Assembly (NCBI GenBank): GCA_013141385.1
Contig: JABFRB010000016.1
Location: 62,001 to 126,000 of the forward strand
From: Bacteroidales bacterium
GTDB lineage: Bacteria > Bacteroidota > Bacteroidia > Bacteroidales > Tenuifilaceae
Direction: 5' to 3'
Length of the DNA: 64,000 nucleotides
Shown here: positions 7,627 through 16,906 of the stretch, one piece after another
Position numbering within the stretch: the stretch's first letter is position 1
Layout of the letters: the number at the start of each line of letters is the position of its first letter
Translations under genes and position numbers: made by a program
The notes under the pieces: model-generated
Seen by the model: only the letters and a program-made list of their open reading frames with translations
Databases searched by the model: none
What the model was told of the DNA's origin: nothing

Positions 7627-8511
7627 TTGAGAGAATCTCTTTCACCACATATTTGCAGGAATTTTCTAAAATGTTCCGCTATTTTAACTATTATTCTGCT
7701 ATTGTCGATTCAATCGGTAAAGTCGCAGAATGCGATACACCATAGGGATAGTTTAAAAACAAAGCACCTTTGGCTACTAAGCCAAACCCTTCCCGGATTT
7801 GGCCAAATCTACAACAAGCAATACTGGAAAGCTCCTGTTTTTTACGCTGGAATGGGAAGTATGCTTTACTTAGGAGTTAATGCCAACAAAACCTATAATC
7901 GGTATATGTTGGATTACAATAAAATAGATGCTTCCGATCCAAATAAGGAGTTTTTTAAGGAACGTTATACCAAAATGAAGCATACACGTAATTTATACTA
8001 TGCTGGTGTAGGCGCTTTCTATATTGCCAGTGTAGTTGATGCAGTACTTGTTTACAATAAAAACAGCCACTCTCCGGCAACAGCATCAATCCTCTCAACC
8101 TTAGTTCCTGGTTTAGGTCAGGTTTACAATAAAAAATATTGGAAGGTTCCTATTGTTTATGGTGGATTGAGCACGCTTTATTTTATGGTTGATTGGAATA
8201 ATAGGCGCTATTTAAGATTTAAGAATGCCTCAAAACAATATCCCCATGATGAATTTAATGGAGTCCGTACAAGGGATGAACTCAATATTTATAGAGACTC
8301 GTATCGTAAGAATAGGGATGTTTGTTTTCTCGGATTTGTTGCTGTTTATGTTCTAAATATCCTTGATGCAAATGTTGATGCCAACTTTTACGATTGGAAT
8401 GTGGACGATAATTTAGCATTTCGTATTGAACCTACGATTATAAATGATAATTTTGCATCAATAAATTACACACAACCAGCATTTGGTTTATCTTGTAAGT
8501 TTAATTTTTAA
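7627..8511 (+). CDS. DUF5683 domain-containing protein
   Basis: About 294 residues from the TTG at 7627. A longer frame begins with TTG at 7537 inside parB, and there is no early ATG. After a signal-like hydrophobic segment (ILTIILLLSIQSVKSQ) there are two copies of a glycine/aromatic membrane motif: LPGFGQIYNKQYWKAPVFYAGMG and VPGLGQVYNKKYWKVPIVYGGLS. These duplicated segments are the signature of DUF5683, a membrane family of unknown function encoded after parB in many Bacteroidota. The start codon is uncertain. Confidence 0.8.
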   Translation: MRESLSPHICRNFLKCSAILTIILLLSIQSVKSQNAIHHRDSLKTKHLWLLSQTLPGFGQIYNKQYWKAPVFYAGMGSMLYLGVNANKTYNRYMLDYNKIDASDPNKEFFKERYTKMKHTRNLYYAGVGAFYIASVVDAVLVYNKNSHSPATASILSTLVPGLGQVYNKKYWKVPIVYGGLSTLYFMVDWNNRRYLRFKNASKQYPHDEFNGVRTRDELNIYRDSYRKNRDVCFLGFVAVYVLNILDANVDANFYDWNVDDNLAFRIEPTIINDNFASINYTQPAFGLSCKFNF

Positions 8512-8520
8512 AACAATACT

Positions 8521-10029
8521 ATGAAGAGAATAATCAGCTACATTTTCACCCTATCTATTCTGCTGAATTACAATCAAGTTGATGCACAAAATACTAAACC
8601 AGCTATTCAAGACTCAACCCTTGAGAAAATTGGTCTTTCTGTAGATTTCAATAACAACCTCGATAGCCTATTAAATCTTTGGTATGTTCAACAATCTGTA
8701 GATTCTGCCAATTTAACTGCTAAAATGGAGTTGGATAGCACAGTTCCGTTGATAAATATTCCCGATTCTGTTTATACTAAACGCTTATCGAAAATAAATT
8801 CATTTATTGAACTACCATATAATAGTATTGTAAAGAGTTTTATCTCCATGTACACCCAAAACAGGAAGGAACTTGTTGGTGTAATGCTTGGATTATCTGA
8901 TTATTATTTCCCAATTTTTGAAGAAACCCTCGATCTTTACCAATTACCTCAGGAACTGAGATATTTACCGATAATAGAATCTGCCTTGAATCCTAGAGCC
9001 GTTTCACGAGCTGGTGCAACCGGATTATGGCAGTTTATGTATGGCACTGGCAGAATGTACAAGTTAACCATAAATTCTTATGTTGATGAGCGTCGTGATC
9101 CAATCGCTTCAACCCATGCCGCTGCTCGTTACCTAAAAGATTTATACTCTATTTACAAAGATTGGACTTTGGTTATTGCAGCCTATAACTGTGGCCCTGG
9201 CAATGTTAATAAAGCTATTCGTAGAGCAGGGGGTAAGAAAAATTATTGGGATATATACTACTATCTTCCCAGAGAGACAAGAGGTTACGTACCTGCTTTT
9301 ATAGCAGCAATTTATACCTATAACTATTATAAGGAGTATAATATTAAGCCTCAAATGGTAAATATTCCCCAAACATCAGACACCTTGATGATTAATCAAT
9401 TACTTCACCTCCAACAAGTATCTGAAGTTCTTGGGATTCCAATCGGACTGCTTCGCGATCTAAACCCCCAGTTCAAACTTGATATAATTCCTGCAAAGGA
9501 TAGAGCATTTGCTCTAAAAATTCCATTGGATGCTGTAGGTTCATTTATTGATAAAGAGAAAGAAATTTATTCATACAAGGATAGTATCTATTTCAACCCA
9601 AAAAACAGCATAAGCCCTACAAAGTTTACCTCATCGTATCAATATGATGTACCAGCAGGGAGCATTAGGTATGAATATAGGGTTCAATCAGGTGATAACC
9701 TTGGTTTTATTTCAGAGAGATTGGGCGTTAGCGTTTCACAGCTGCGATCATGGAATAACCTTTATAGTAATATGATCAGGCTAAATCAAAGGCTTGTGGT
9801 TTACGTTTCGCCACGAATAGCAACACAACTGGGCATTGCAGTTCCAACCAAAACTACACAAAAAATTGAGGCTGGTTATGTTGTGCATACCGTAAAACCT
9901 GGTGATACTTTGTGGACAATTGCTCGTCAATATCCAGGCGTATCTGGTGACGATATTATTAAGATCAATAACCTTAAAAGTGATAGGGTTTACCCAGGTC
10001 AAACATTAAAGATTAAAGCAAAGACCTAA
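8521..10029 (+). CDS. LysM-containing lytic transglycosylase (MltD-like)
   Basis: 502 residues with a signal peptide (cleavage near DAQ, residue 23). The SLT-type catalytic domain spans about 130-265: catalytic Glu153 in IIESALNPRAVSRAGATGLWQFM, then ERRDPIASTHAAARYL and the AYNCGPGNVNKAI motif. Two C-terminal LysM domains (about 386-430 and 453-500, each with a VxxGDxLxxI motif) bind peptidoglycan. It cleaves the MurNAc-GlcNAc bond with formation of 1,6-anhydroMurNAc in the periplasm. Last gene of the par operon, 9 bp after DUF5683. Confidence 0.92.
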   Translation: MKRIISYIFTLSILLNYNQVDAQNTKPAIQDSTLEKIGLSVDFNNNLDSLLNLWYVQQSVDSANLTAKMELDSTVPLINIPDSVYTKRLSKINSFIELPYNSIVKSFISMYTQNRKELVGVMLGLSDYYFPIFEETLDLYQLPQELRYLPIIESALNPRAVSRAGATGLWQFMYGTGRMYKLTINSYVDERRDPIASTHAAARYLKDLYSIYKDWTLVIAAYNCGPGNVNKAIRRAGGKKNYWDIYYYLPRETRGYVPAFIAAIYTYNYYKEYNIKPQMVNIPQTSDTLMINQLLHLQQVSEVLGIPIGLLRDLNPQFKLDIIPAKDRAFALKIPLDAVGSFIDKEKEIYSYKDSIYFNPKNSISPTKFTSSYQYDVPAGSIRYEYRVQSGDNLGFISERLGVSVSQLRSWNNLYSNMIRLNQRLVVYVSPRIATQLGIAVPTKTTQKIEAGYVVHTVKPGDTLWTIARQYPGVSGDDIIKINNLKSDRVYPGQTLKIKAKT

Positions 10030-10106
10030 TCTCCATTTTAACATTACTGGTTTTCTGCAATATTTTTCTACCTTTAAACGGGTTGAACTAAAGAAAACTT
10101 TTATTA

Positions 10107-11693
10107 ATGTTAAAACCATATAAAATATTCTTTTTTCTTTCGTTAATTCTAGTACTAGTATCTCTTCCTTCCTTTTTCTTTCCTGAAGGAGGGATTAAGT
10201 TTTGCAATATTTCTCTACACTATCCAAGTATCAATCAAATATTTGAGATTGATACGTTCCAAAATCAGAATCAACCTAATCTAAAACCCGAAATCGCTTT
10301 CCTCGATCGAATTTTAGATAGCACCCTGAAAACTAATAGTTTACAAAACCAACCTTTAAGTCCAATTAAAGATATTGATTCTACTAGCATTCAAGATTCT
10401 AGCAAAATAGCTGATTCCATTCCAAATAAGGCGTTTAGCACAGATTATCTTAAAAGTAAAATCAATAAGGTTCAATTTCCCGATAGTACAAACTACCCAT
10501 TATCTGCCTTTTTTGAAGCTCTTCGTACAAGGGAGTGCAATAGGAAACTAATTCATGTATTACATTATGGCGATTCACAGATAGAGGGTGATAGAATAAC
10601 ATCCTATTTGCGATCAAGGTTGCAGGCTAAATTTGGAGGCGGTGGTTTAGGCTTAGTACACGCCGTACCACAAAGCAGCCAACCAGCAGCTATAATACAA
10701 ACAAACTCCTCGAACTGGGAGAAAACAACACTGGCGGATCATGACAAAACACTTACTGACATTAACCGATTTGGAGTACTTGGGGGATACTCGGTTTATA
10801 CACCAAATCACAATCTTTTTTCTAAATCAACAGATGAGGCATGGGTTCTTTTTCAAAGAACGGGTGGAATAGGTTCTGTACATAATTTTCAAAAACTAAG
10901 GCTCTTCTATGGCTTTAATAGTAAGCCATTTATGGTAGAGCTAAATTCCAAAGAAAAAACTCTTGATGCAGAAATTATACCGTCAACCAATAAACTTAAT
11001 TCATTGACTCTTGATATAGCAAGCAGCATAAATACATTCGAAATTAAATTTAAAGGGGAGAACAGCCCGCTGATTTTTGGGATTTCGCTTGAATCGGAAA
11101 AAGGAGTTTATGTTGATAATATCCCAATTCGTGGCAGTTCGGGCACCAATTTTACAAAAACCAATATGGTTTTTATGAAAGATATGCTTCAAATGTTAAA
11201 TACAAAGCTTATCATACTCCAGTTCGGTGTTAATGTTGTTCCAAACATTGTTGAAAGCTACAAATACTACGAGATTCAACTTTATAGTCAAATTAAGGCC
11301 ATTCAGGCCGCCAAGCCAGATGCATCAATTATAATGATTGGAGTTTCAGATGTTTCTCGAAAGGAGGGGCTCCGTTTTGTATCGTACCCAAATGTTGAAA
11401 AAATAAGGGATGCACAAAAAAATGCCTCCTTTAAAGCAGGTATTCCTTTTTGGGATTGCTACGAAGCGATGGGTGGTAAAAACTCAATGGTTGCATGGGA
11501 AAATTCAAAACCTCCCCTTGCCACAAAAGATTTTATTCACTTTACCTATAGAGGGGCAAATCTAATTGCAGAAATGTTCTATGCCGCGCTAATGCTAGAG
11601 TATGATAATTATATTTTAAAAGTTAGCAAGCAGAAAATCAATCAATTTGTTTCAAGGGAGGATTCTTTAAATTTATCTGATAAAATGAATTAG
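10107..11693 (+). CDS. SGNH/GDSL-type hydrolase or acetyltransferase, partner of MBOAT protein
   Basis: 528 residues. An N-terminal membrane anchor (FFFLSLILVLVSLPSFFF) and a low-complexity Ser/Asp linker are followed by an SGNH-type domain. Catalytic Ser157 lies in HYGDSQIEGDR; a block III-like region is LQFGVNVVPN; Asp475 and His478 lie in KDFIHFTYRG. The adjacent MBOAT gene 12 bp downstream suggests a two-component O-acetylation system like PatA/PatB or AlgI/AlgJ, in which the SGNH protein transfers acetyl groups to a periplasmic glycan. Peptidoglycan is a plausible substrate because a lytic transglycosylase precedes it, but an exopolysaccharide is equally possible. Confidence 0.75.
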   Translation: MLKPYKIFFFLSLILVLVSLPSFFFPEGGIKFCNISLHYPSINQIFEIDTFQNQNQPNLKPEIAFLDRILDSTLKTNSLQNQPLSPIKDIDSTSIQDSSKIADSIPNKAFSTDYLKSKINKVQFPDSTNYPLSAFFEALRTRECNRKLIHVLHYGDSQIEGDRITSYLRSRLQAKFGGGGLGLVHAVPQSSQPAAIIQTNSSNWEKTTLADHDKTLTDINRFGVLGGYSVYTPNHNLFSKSTDEAWVLFQRTGGIGSVHNFQKLRLFYGFNSKPFMVELNSKEKTLDAEIIPSTNKLNSLTLDIASSINTFEIKFKGENSPLIFGISLESEKGVYVDNIPIRGSSGTNFTKTNMVFMKDMLQMLNTKLIILQFGVNVVPNIVESYKYYEIQLYSQIKAIQAAKPDASIIMIGVSDVSRKEGLRFVSYPNVEKIRDAQKNASFKAGIPFWDCYEAMGGKNSMVAWENSKPPLATKDFIHFTYRGANLIAEMFYAALMLEYDNYILKVSKQKINQFVSREDSLNLSDKMN

Positions 11694-11705
11694 CATCAAA
11701 ATTTC

Positions 11706-13235
11706 ATGTTTAATATTTGGCAATATATCATCGGCATATTCACTTACAACGAAAGCAGACCGATTATTTTTACGGAAGCATCGTTCTGGATATTCTTTAC
11801 AATATTGCTATTTGGCTATTCTATTGTTTATAAAAAACATCTATTACGCACCATTTACTTACTCCTATTCAGCTATTTTTTTTACTATAAATCAAGTGGG
11901 TTATTCTTTGTTCTGCTCATTTTTGCTACCATTTGCGATTTTACAACAGGTATTTTAATACCAATATCATCAAAAAAATGGGTGAGAAGACTTCTTGTTG
12001 GGGTAAGCGTTTCAATAAACCTTGGCGTATTATCATACTTTAAGTACTCCTATTTTTATATCGATACTATAAATCATATTTTTGGTACAAACTTAGTGGT
12101 TGTAAACTACATATCGCTTTGGACAAATCAAATCTTCAGCGCTCATTTCGATGCTTCAACCATAATTCTTCCTGTTGGAATATCATTTTACACATTCCAG
12201 ACGATTAGCTATACAGTAGATATTTACAGAGAAAAACTTAAACCGCTCCGTAATATCCTTGATTTTGGATTTTATGTATCATTCTTTCCGCAACTTGTTG
12301 CAGGGCCAATTGTGCGTGCAGCAGAGTTCATTCCTCAGATATATAAGAAATTTAGTCTAAGTTGGCAGGAGTTTAACCACGCTTACTTCCTAATCCTTAA
12401 TGGACTTATAAAGAAGATGGTTATCTCCAATTTTATATCTATTAATTTTGTTGATAGGGTATTCGATAACCCGTTGAGCTACTCAGGGTTTGAAAACCTA
12501 ATGGCAACCTATGGTTATGCAATACAGATCTACTGTGATTTTTCGGGTTATACTGATATTGCAATAGGCGTGGCTCTCTTATTGGGTTTCAGGTTACCTA
12601 TCAACTTTAACTCTCCCTATAAAGCGATAAACATTACCGATTTCTGGCGGCGTTGGCATATTTCGCTCTCATCGTGGTTAAGGGATTATCTGTATATCCC
12701 CCTAGGAGGAAATAAAAAAGGGAAAACCAGAACCTATATAAACCTAATGATTACAATGCTCTTGGGTGGTTTGTGGCATGGTGCAAATATCCGATTTTTG
12801 ATTTGGGGGGGCATACATGGAATATCTTTGGCAATTCATAAACTTTGGGTAAGCATATTCCCCGAGCCAAAGGTAAAATCTGCTGTTTGGAAAAGATTCC
12901 TAGCAGGGTTTCTTACCTTTCAGATTGTATGCTTAGCATGGATATTCTTTAGATCTACGGATATTGATAATGCGGTTAAAATGCTGCATCAAATTTTTAA
13001 TCGATTTGGTTTCTCATCAATAATATCAAACCTTACTTCGCAGCTAAACATATACGGACTTATATTGATCGGTTTTGCAATCCATTGGCTACCAATATCA
13101 TTTAAAGAAAGCTATAGGGGTGCATTTATTAAATCCCCATTAACCTTGAAAATAGTAGCAACCCTTATTATTGTCTTTATTATCATTCAAATTAAAACAT
13201 CGGATATACAACCATTTATCTATTTTAGATTTTGA
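11706..13235 (+). CDS. MBOAT family O-acyltransferase (AlgI/DltB/PatA-like)
   Basis: 509-residue polytopic membrane protein that moves an acyl group, normally acetyl, from the cytoplasm to a periplasmic acceptor. Hallmarks are LPVGISFYTFQTISYTVDIYR, FFPQLVAGPIVRA, FWRRWHISLSSWLRDYLYIPLGG and the conserved catalytic His358 in LLGGLWHGAN, with a second His in GGIHG. About ten or more hydrophobic segments are present. It starts 12 bp after the SGNH gene, so the pair is almost certainly coexpressed and works as one system. Confidence 0.9.
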   Translation: MFNIWQYIIGIFTYNESRPIIFTEASFWIFFTILLFGYSIVYKKHLLRTIYLLLFSYFFYYKSSGLFFVLLIFATICDFTTGILIPISSKKWVRRLLVGVSVSINLGVLSYFKYSYFYIDTINHIFGTNLVVVNYISLWTNQIFSAHFDASTIILPVGISFYTFQTISYTVDIYREKLKPLRNILDFGFYVSFFPQLVAGPIVRAAEFIPQIYKKFSLSWQEFNHAYFLILNGLIKKMVISNFISINFVDRVFDNPLSYSGFENLMATYGYAIQIYCDFSGYTDIAIGVALLLGFRLPINFNSPYKAINITDFWRRWHISLSSWLRDYLYIPLGGNKKGKTRTYINLMITMLLGGLWHGANIRFLIWGGIHGISLAIHKLWVSIFPEPKVKSAVWKRFLAGFLTFQIVCLAWIFFRSTDIDNAVKMLHQIFNRFGFSSIISNLTSQLNIYGLILIGFAIHWLPISFKESYRGAFIKSPLTLKIVATLIIVFIIIQIKTSDIQPFIYFRF

Positions 13236-13325
13236 TGCGTTTAGTTCTTCCTTGCCATACCCTTTATTTTAATTTTCTAAGCGACTATTTTTTATTTATC
13301 TTGCTCAATAATAGAATTTTTACTT

Positions 13326-13910
13326 ATGAAATACATAGCGATTAAATCAGGTACATTATTAAAAACCACCCTCTTTATTTTACTACTAAACGGTTGTACT
13401 GTAGAAAAACAAACTAATTTGAGTGGTTTTATTGGCCCCAATGAATTTGTATTCATTGAATATTATTTAACACAAGAAGGTGAAGTTCTTAGCGGCACTC
13501 CACCACGAGGAATGAGAATCGATGGACCAACCTATAGGTTCGATAAAGAAACAAAACAGCTTGATATCCGCAGAAAAGATAATTTACTTCGCGATTCGAT
13601 AAAAATCCTTTTAGGTAATGGTAAAATACTTAAAGGTTCTGCTGGAAGTGGGATTTCATTTAGGTTAACCAATATTACCAATCTGCCATATACCAATAAT
13701 CAGTTAACTATCAACAAAATCGATAAAAATAGAATTTACTTTACGTTCGATAAACAGAAGTATACCCTTAAAACTATTGATGAATGGCAATCATCAACTA
13801 CCAGAATTGATACAATTAAAACGGTAGAACCCACTATTATAAAAACAAAATTCACATATACATTACGATATCACGGAAAACTAAATAAAAAATCGATCAC
13901 AGGAATTTAA
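13326..13910 (+). CDS. hypothetical lipoprotein
   Basis: 194 residues with an N-terminal lipoprotein signal: hydrophobic LFILLL followed by the lipobox LNGC, so the mature protein would start at Cys24. The rest is polar with alternating short beta-like stretches. I do not recognise a family. It follows the MBOAT gene by 90 bp on the same strand and could be cotranscribed, but the gap also allows its own promoter. Confidence 0.6.
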   Translation: MKYIAIKSGTLLKTTLFILLLNGCTVEKQTNLSGFIGPNEFVFIEYYLTQEGEVLSGTPPRGMRIDGPTYRFDKETKQLDIRRKDNLLRDSIKILLGNGKILKGSAGSGISFRLTNITNLPYTNNQLTINKIDKNRIYFTFDKQKYTLKTIDEWQSSTTRIDTIKTVEPTIIKTKFTYTLRYHGKLNKKSITGI

Positions 13911-14034
13911 TAATCAACTCATAAACAATTCGATACAAAAGAGTCTTATCGATCGAAGAATTAAATTATCGGAATATTTTCTTCAAATAAAAAGACTTTC
14001 AATTATTATTGATTTTATTTGTAATGATTATTTC

Positions 14035-14042
14035 TACATTTG
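14035..14042 (+). promoter_or_regulatory. -7 box for the C10 protease gene
   Basis: TACATTTG matches TAnnTTTG, 112 bp before the start codon, which implies a leader of about 105 nt. The -33 element is weak. Confidence 0.35.
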
Positions 14043-14154
14043 AGTCCATTTATTTAAAGAAATAGGTCTCCATGATTTAGGGTTTTAAGGCAACTACAAA
14101 AAAGAATTCAAATAATATAATTCTGATAATAAACAACTTGTAAACAACGCCTCG

Positions 14155-16827
14155 ATGAAAAAAACATTTACTATTCTACTTTTATTATTACTAATTGTCA
14201 AGTTTACATCTGCCGATTCTGTTGATAAAAAAGATGCTCAACGAGTTGCCGAAAATTTTATCCGCGCTCAAATATCTGAAAAAGGCACAAATTTGACCGT
14301 TAGCAATATTTCTACCTTCGAATTTCAAGGTGAAACAACGATGTACATCATCTCTTTTAACCCTATGGGTTTTGTGGTTGTCTCTGCTGATGATAGAGCC
14401 AATCCGATTATAGGTTATTCAACAACAAACTCTGTGGGCGATGGGCTCAATAATCCTTCTGTTACAAATAGGTTTGAACTTTATAGTAAACAGATAAATG
14501 AAACAAAACTTCAAAAGGCTCAAAACATTGAGGTTAAGCAACGATGGGAAAACTATAAAGTAGGCCAACCAGCAAAAATACTCGCTGCTGTTAGCCCCTT
14601 GATTACAACAACATGGAATCAACAGGGAACTATAGCAGTTCCAACCTATAATTTATTTTGCCCCAATCATGACTATACTGGTTGTGTTGCCACTGCAATG
14701 GCGCAGATTATGAATTATCATAAATGGCCGGCACAGGGTCAAGGGTGGCATAAATATACTCCACAAACAAATCCCTCATATGGAATCCAATACGTTGATT
14801 TTTCATCGGTTAGTTATGATTGGGTTAATATGCCCAATTATCTAAATGGATCAAGTTCAACTACTCAGAAAGAAGCAATAGCAACCCTAATGTATCATGC
14901 TGGTGTTTCGGTTAATATGGATTACGCATCGGATGGTTCCGCCGCATTTAGTGCTGATGTTATGTATGCGCTGACAAACTATTTTAAATACGATCCTACT
15001 ACAATCAAAGAGTATGAATTTGATGCGAGTAAAGTAACCGAATGGTTAACCATTGTTAAAGGTGAATTAAATCAAAATCGTCCTATTTATTATTCAGGGC
15101 AGGGCACTAGTGGAGGTCATGCGTGGGTGTGTGATGGATACGATGCGTCCGACAATCTTCATATAAATTGGGGTTGGGGTGGATACTTGAATGGTTATTT
15201 CGTAGCATCTGAAATGGATCCTGATGCTACCACAAATTTTAGTACATCTAACTCAATAATAGTTGGCATTAAACCTGGGCAAGTCAACCAAAGCATACTT
15301 TGGAAGAAGCAAAGTTCTGGCTTTACAGCAGCAGGAAGAGGCATTCAGAATATTTCAGCTGTTAGCGATAGAATTGCCTGGGCCGTTGCTTTCGATGGCA
15401 GTGCTGCTAATCCTGCAGCGAAAGTAAAAGATTTCACAAGAACAATTGATGGGGGGTTTACATGGTATTCAGGAACAATCAATGCTTCTGGAACAACAAA
15501 TTATTCCGCAGCAATGATATCCGCTGTTAGCGACAAGAAAGCTTGGGTGGCGTTATTTGGTCCAACAGGGGGAGGTAAAATTGTTAATACCACTGATGGT
15601 GGAGCAACATGGCAAGTTCAATCTACTGCTACGTTTTCATCACCAAATGGCTTCCCAAATGTTGTATACTTTTGGGATGAAAATAACGGTTTTTGTATGG
15701 GCGATCCTAATGGAGGTTACTTTGAAATTTATACAACTACTAACGGAGGAAGCACATGGTCAAGAGTATCATCTTCAAAAATCCCATCGAATAGCACAGG
15801 AGAGTACGGAAATGTAAGTTACTACTCTGTATATGGCAATACTGTTTGGTTTTCAACTAATAAAGGTAGAATTTACAAATCCATCGATAAAGGATATAAT
15901 TGGACTGCATACCAAACCCCTATTACCGATGCTTCTTTTGAACTCTCATTCAAAGATGATAACATAGGTATTATTCAAAGAAGAGGAACAGGATCAAACC
16001 CTTCATATAAAACAATTAATGGTGGTCAAAATTGGACTTTACTCACCTCAACAGGTAATTTTTACAAGTCAAGTTTTATGTTTATTCCTGGCTCTAACCT
16101 TTTAATTTCAACGGGGGCGGATTATACAACTCCTGCCGAGGGTGTTTCATATAGCACTGATAATGGCTCAACTTTTACCGATTATGCAGAATTCTATAAA
16201 AGTTACCAATTCCTTGCTATAGGTGCAGCGAGTGATAAATCTATTTGGGCTGGAGGATTTAGTAGTAATCAGTACTATGGCGGGATGTGGCATTATGGTG
16301 CTATTCCTATTTCAGCAGATTTCAAAGTAAATAATACACTTGCTCACCAAAATGATTCAACGGTAGTTTTTACCGATAAATCCTATGGTTCTCCAGAAAC
16401 ATGGTCGTGGAATTTTGGCGATGGCGCACTTCCCCAAACCAAAACGGGTGTAGGTCCTCACACAATAAAATATACTACCACAGGTAATAAGACAATTACA
16501 TTGACCGTAACAAAAGGGACGGATCAACAGATTTATGTAAAAGAAAACTATGTTGCCGTTACTTGGCCTGTTGATGTTGAGACAAATGATATAAGTAAAA
16601 AATATTCAGTATTTCCTAACCCTGCTACTACCATTATCAAAATTGATGGTTATGAAAAGGGCACTGTTAAGGTATTTAGTTCTACAGGAGCGTTGGTGTT
16701 AGATATTGTAAGTTTACCAAGCGATAAATCTTTAAATATCAGTAGCCTCTCAAGCGGCGTTTACTTCATCAAGATTCAAACACCCGATGGAAAATCTGTA
16801 ACAAAAAAACTGAGCATTCTCAAATGA
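14155..16827 (+). CDS. C10 family cysteine protease (streptopain-like) with type IX secretion tail
   Basis: 890 residues. Order: signal peptide (1-20), Spi-type inhibitory propeptide (about 22-140), C10 peptidase domain with catalytic Cys177 (HDYTGCVATAMAQ) and His322 (SGGHAWVCDGY) plus the NWGWGG segment, then a beta-propeller-like region with repeated TxDGGxTW motifs (about 380-710), a PKD domain (ADFKVNNTLAHQNDS to TVTKGT) and a C-terminal Por-type sorting domain (VFPNPATTIIKIDG to the end) that targets it through the type IX system to the cell surface. Relatives include Porphyromonas and Prevotella proteases. It is monocistronic, with a strong terminator after it. Confidence 0.92.
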   Translation: MKKTFTILLLLLLIVKFTSADSVDKKDAQRVAENFIRAQISEKGTNLTVSNISTFEFQGETTMYIISFNPMGFVVVSADDRANPIIGYSTTNSVGDGLNNPSVTNRFELYSKQINETKLQKAQNIEVKQRWENYKVGQPAKILAAVSPLITTTWNQQGTIAVPTYNLFCPNHDYTGCVATAMAQIMNYHKWPAQGQGWHKYTPQTNPSYGIQYVDFSSVSYDWVNMPNYLNGSSSTTQKEAIATLMYHAGVSVNMDYASDGSAAFSADVMYALTNYFKYDPTTIKEYEFDASKVTEWLTIVKGELNQNRPIYYSGQGTSGGHAWVCDGYDASDNLHINWGWGGYLNGYFVASEMDPDATTNFSTSNSIIVGIKPGQVNQSILWKKQSSGFTAAGRGIQNISAVSDRIAWAVAFDGSAANPAAKVKDFTRTIDGGFTWYSGTINASGTTNYSAAMISAVSDKKAWVALFGPTGGGKIVNTTDGGATWQVQSTATFSSPNGFPNVVYFWDENNGFCMGDPNGGYFEIYTTTNGGSTWSRVSSSKIPSNSTGEYGNVSYYSVYGNTVWFSTNKGRIYKSIDKGYNWTAYQTPITDASFELSFKDDNIGIIQRRGTGSNPSYKTINGGQNWTLLTSTGNFYKSSFMFIPGSNLLISTGADYTTPAEGVSYSTDNGSTFTDYAEFYKSYQFLAIGAASDKSIWAGGFSSNQYYGGMWHYGAIPISADFKVNNTLAHQNDSTVVFTDKSYGSPETWSWNFGDGALPQTKTGVGPHTIKYTTTGNKTITLTVTKGTDQQIYVKENYVAVTWPVDVETNDISKKYSVFPNPATTIIKIDGYEKGTVKVFSSTGALVLDIVSLPSDKSLNISSLSSGVYFIKIQTPDGKSVTKKLSILK

Positions 16828-16848
16828 TAGTAAAAGAATAATTTCTTT

Positions 16849-16891
16849 AAAATGAAACGGTTTCAACAATAAATTGAAACCGTTTCATTTT
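16849..16891. terminator. strong bidirectional terminator between C10 protease and fumarase
   Basis: Perfect 18-bp arms (16849-16866 and 16874-16891) around a 7-nt loop. The arms begin AAAATGAAACGG and end CCGTTTCATTTT, so each strand has a U-tail. The two neighbouring genes converge here. Confidence 0.9.
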
Positions 16892-16906
16892 TACTATAGT
16901 TGAATT

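Noticed and set aside
15557-15817. 86-residue frame inside the C10 protease gene
   Set aside because: Shadow of the glycine/threonine-rich beta-propeller repeats.
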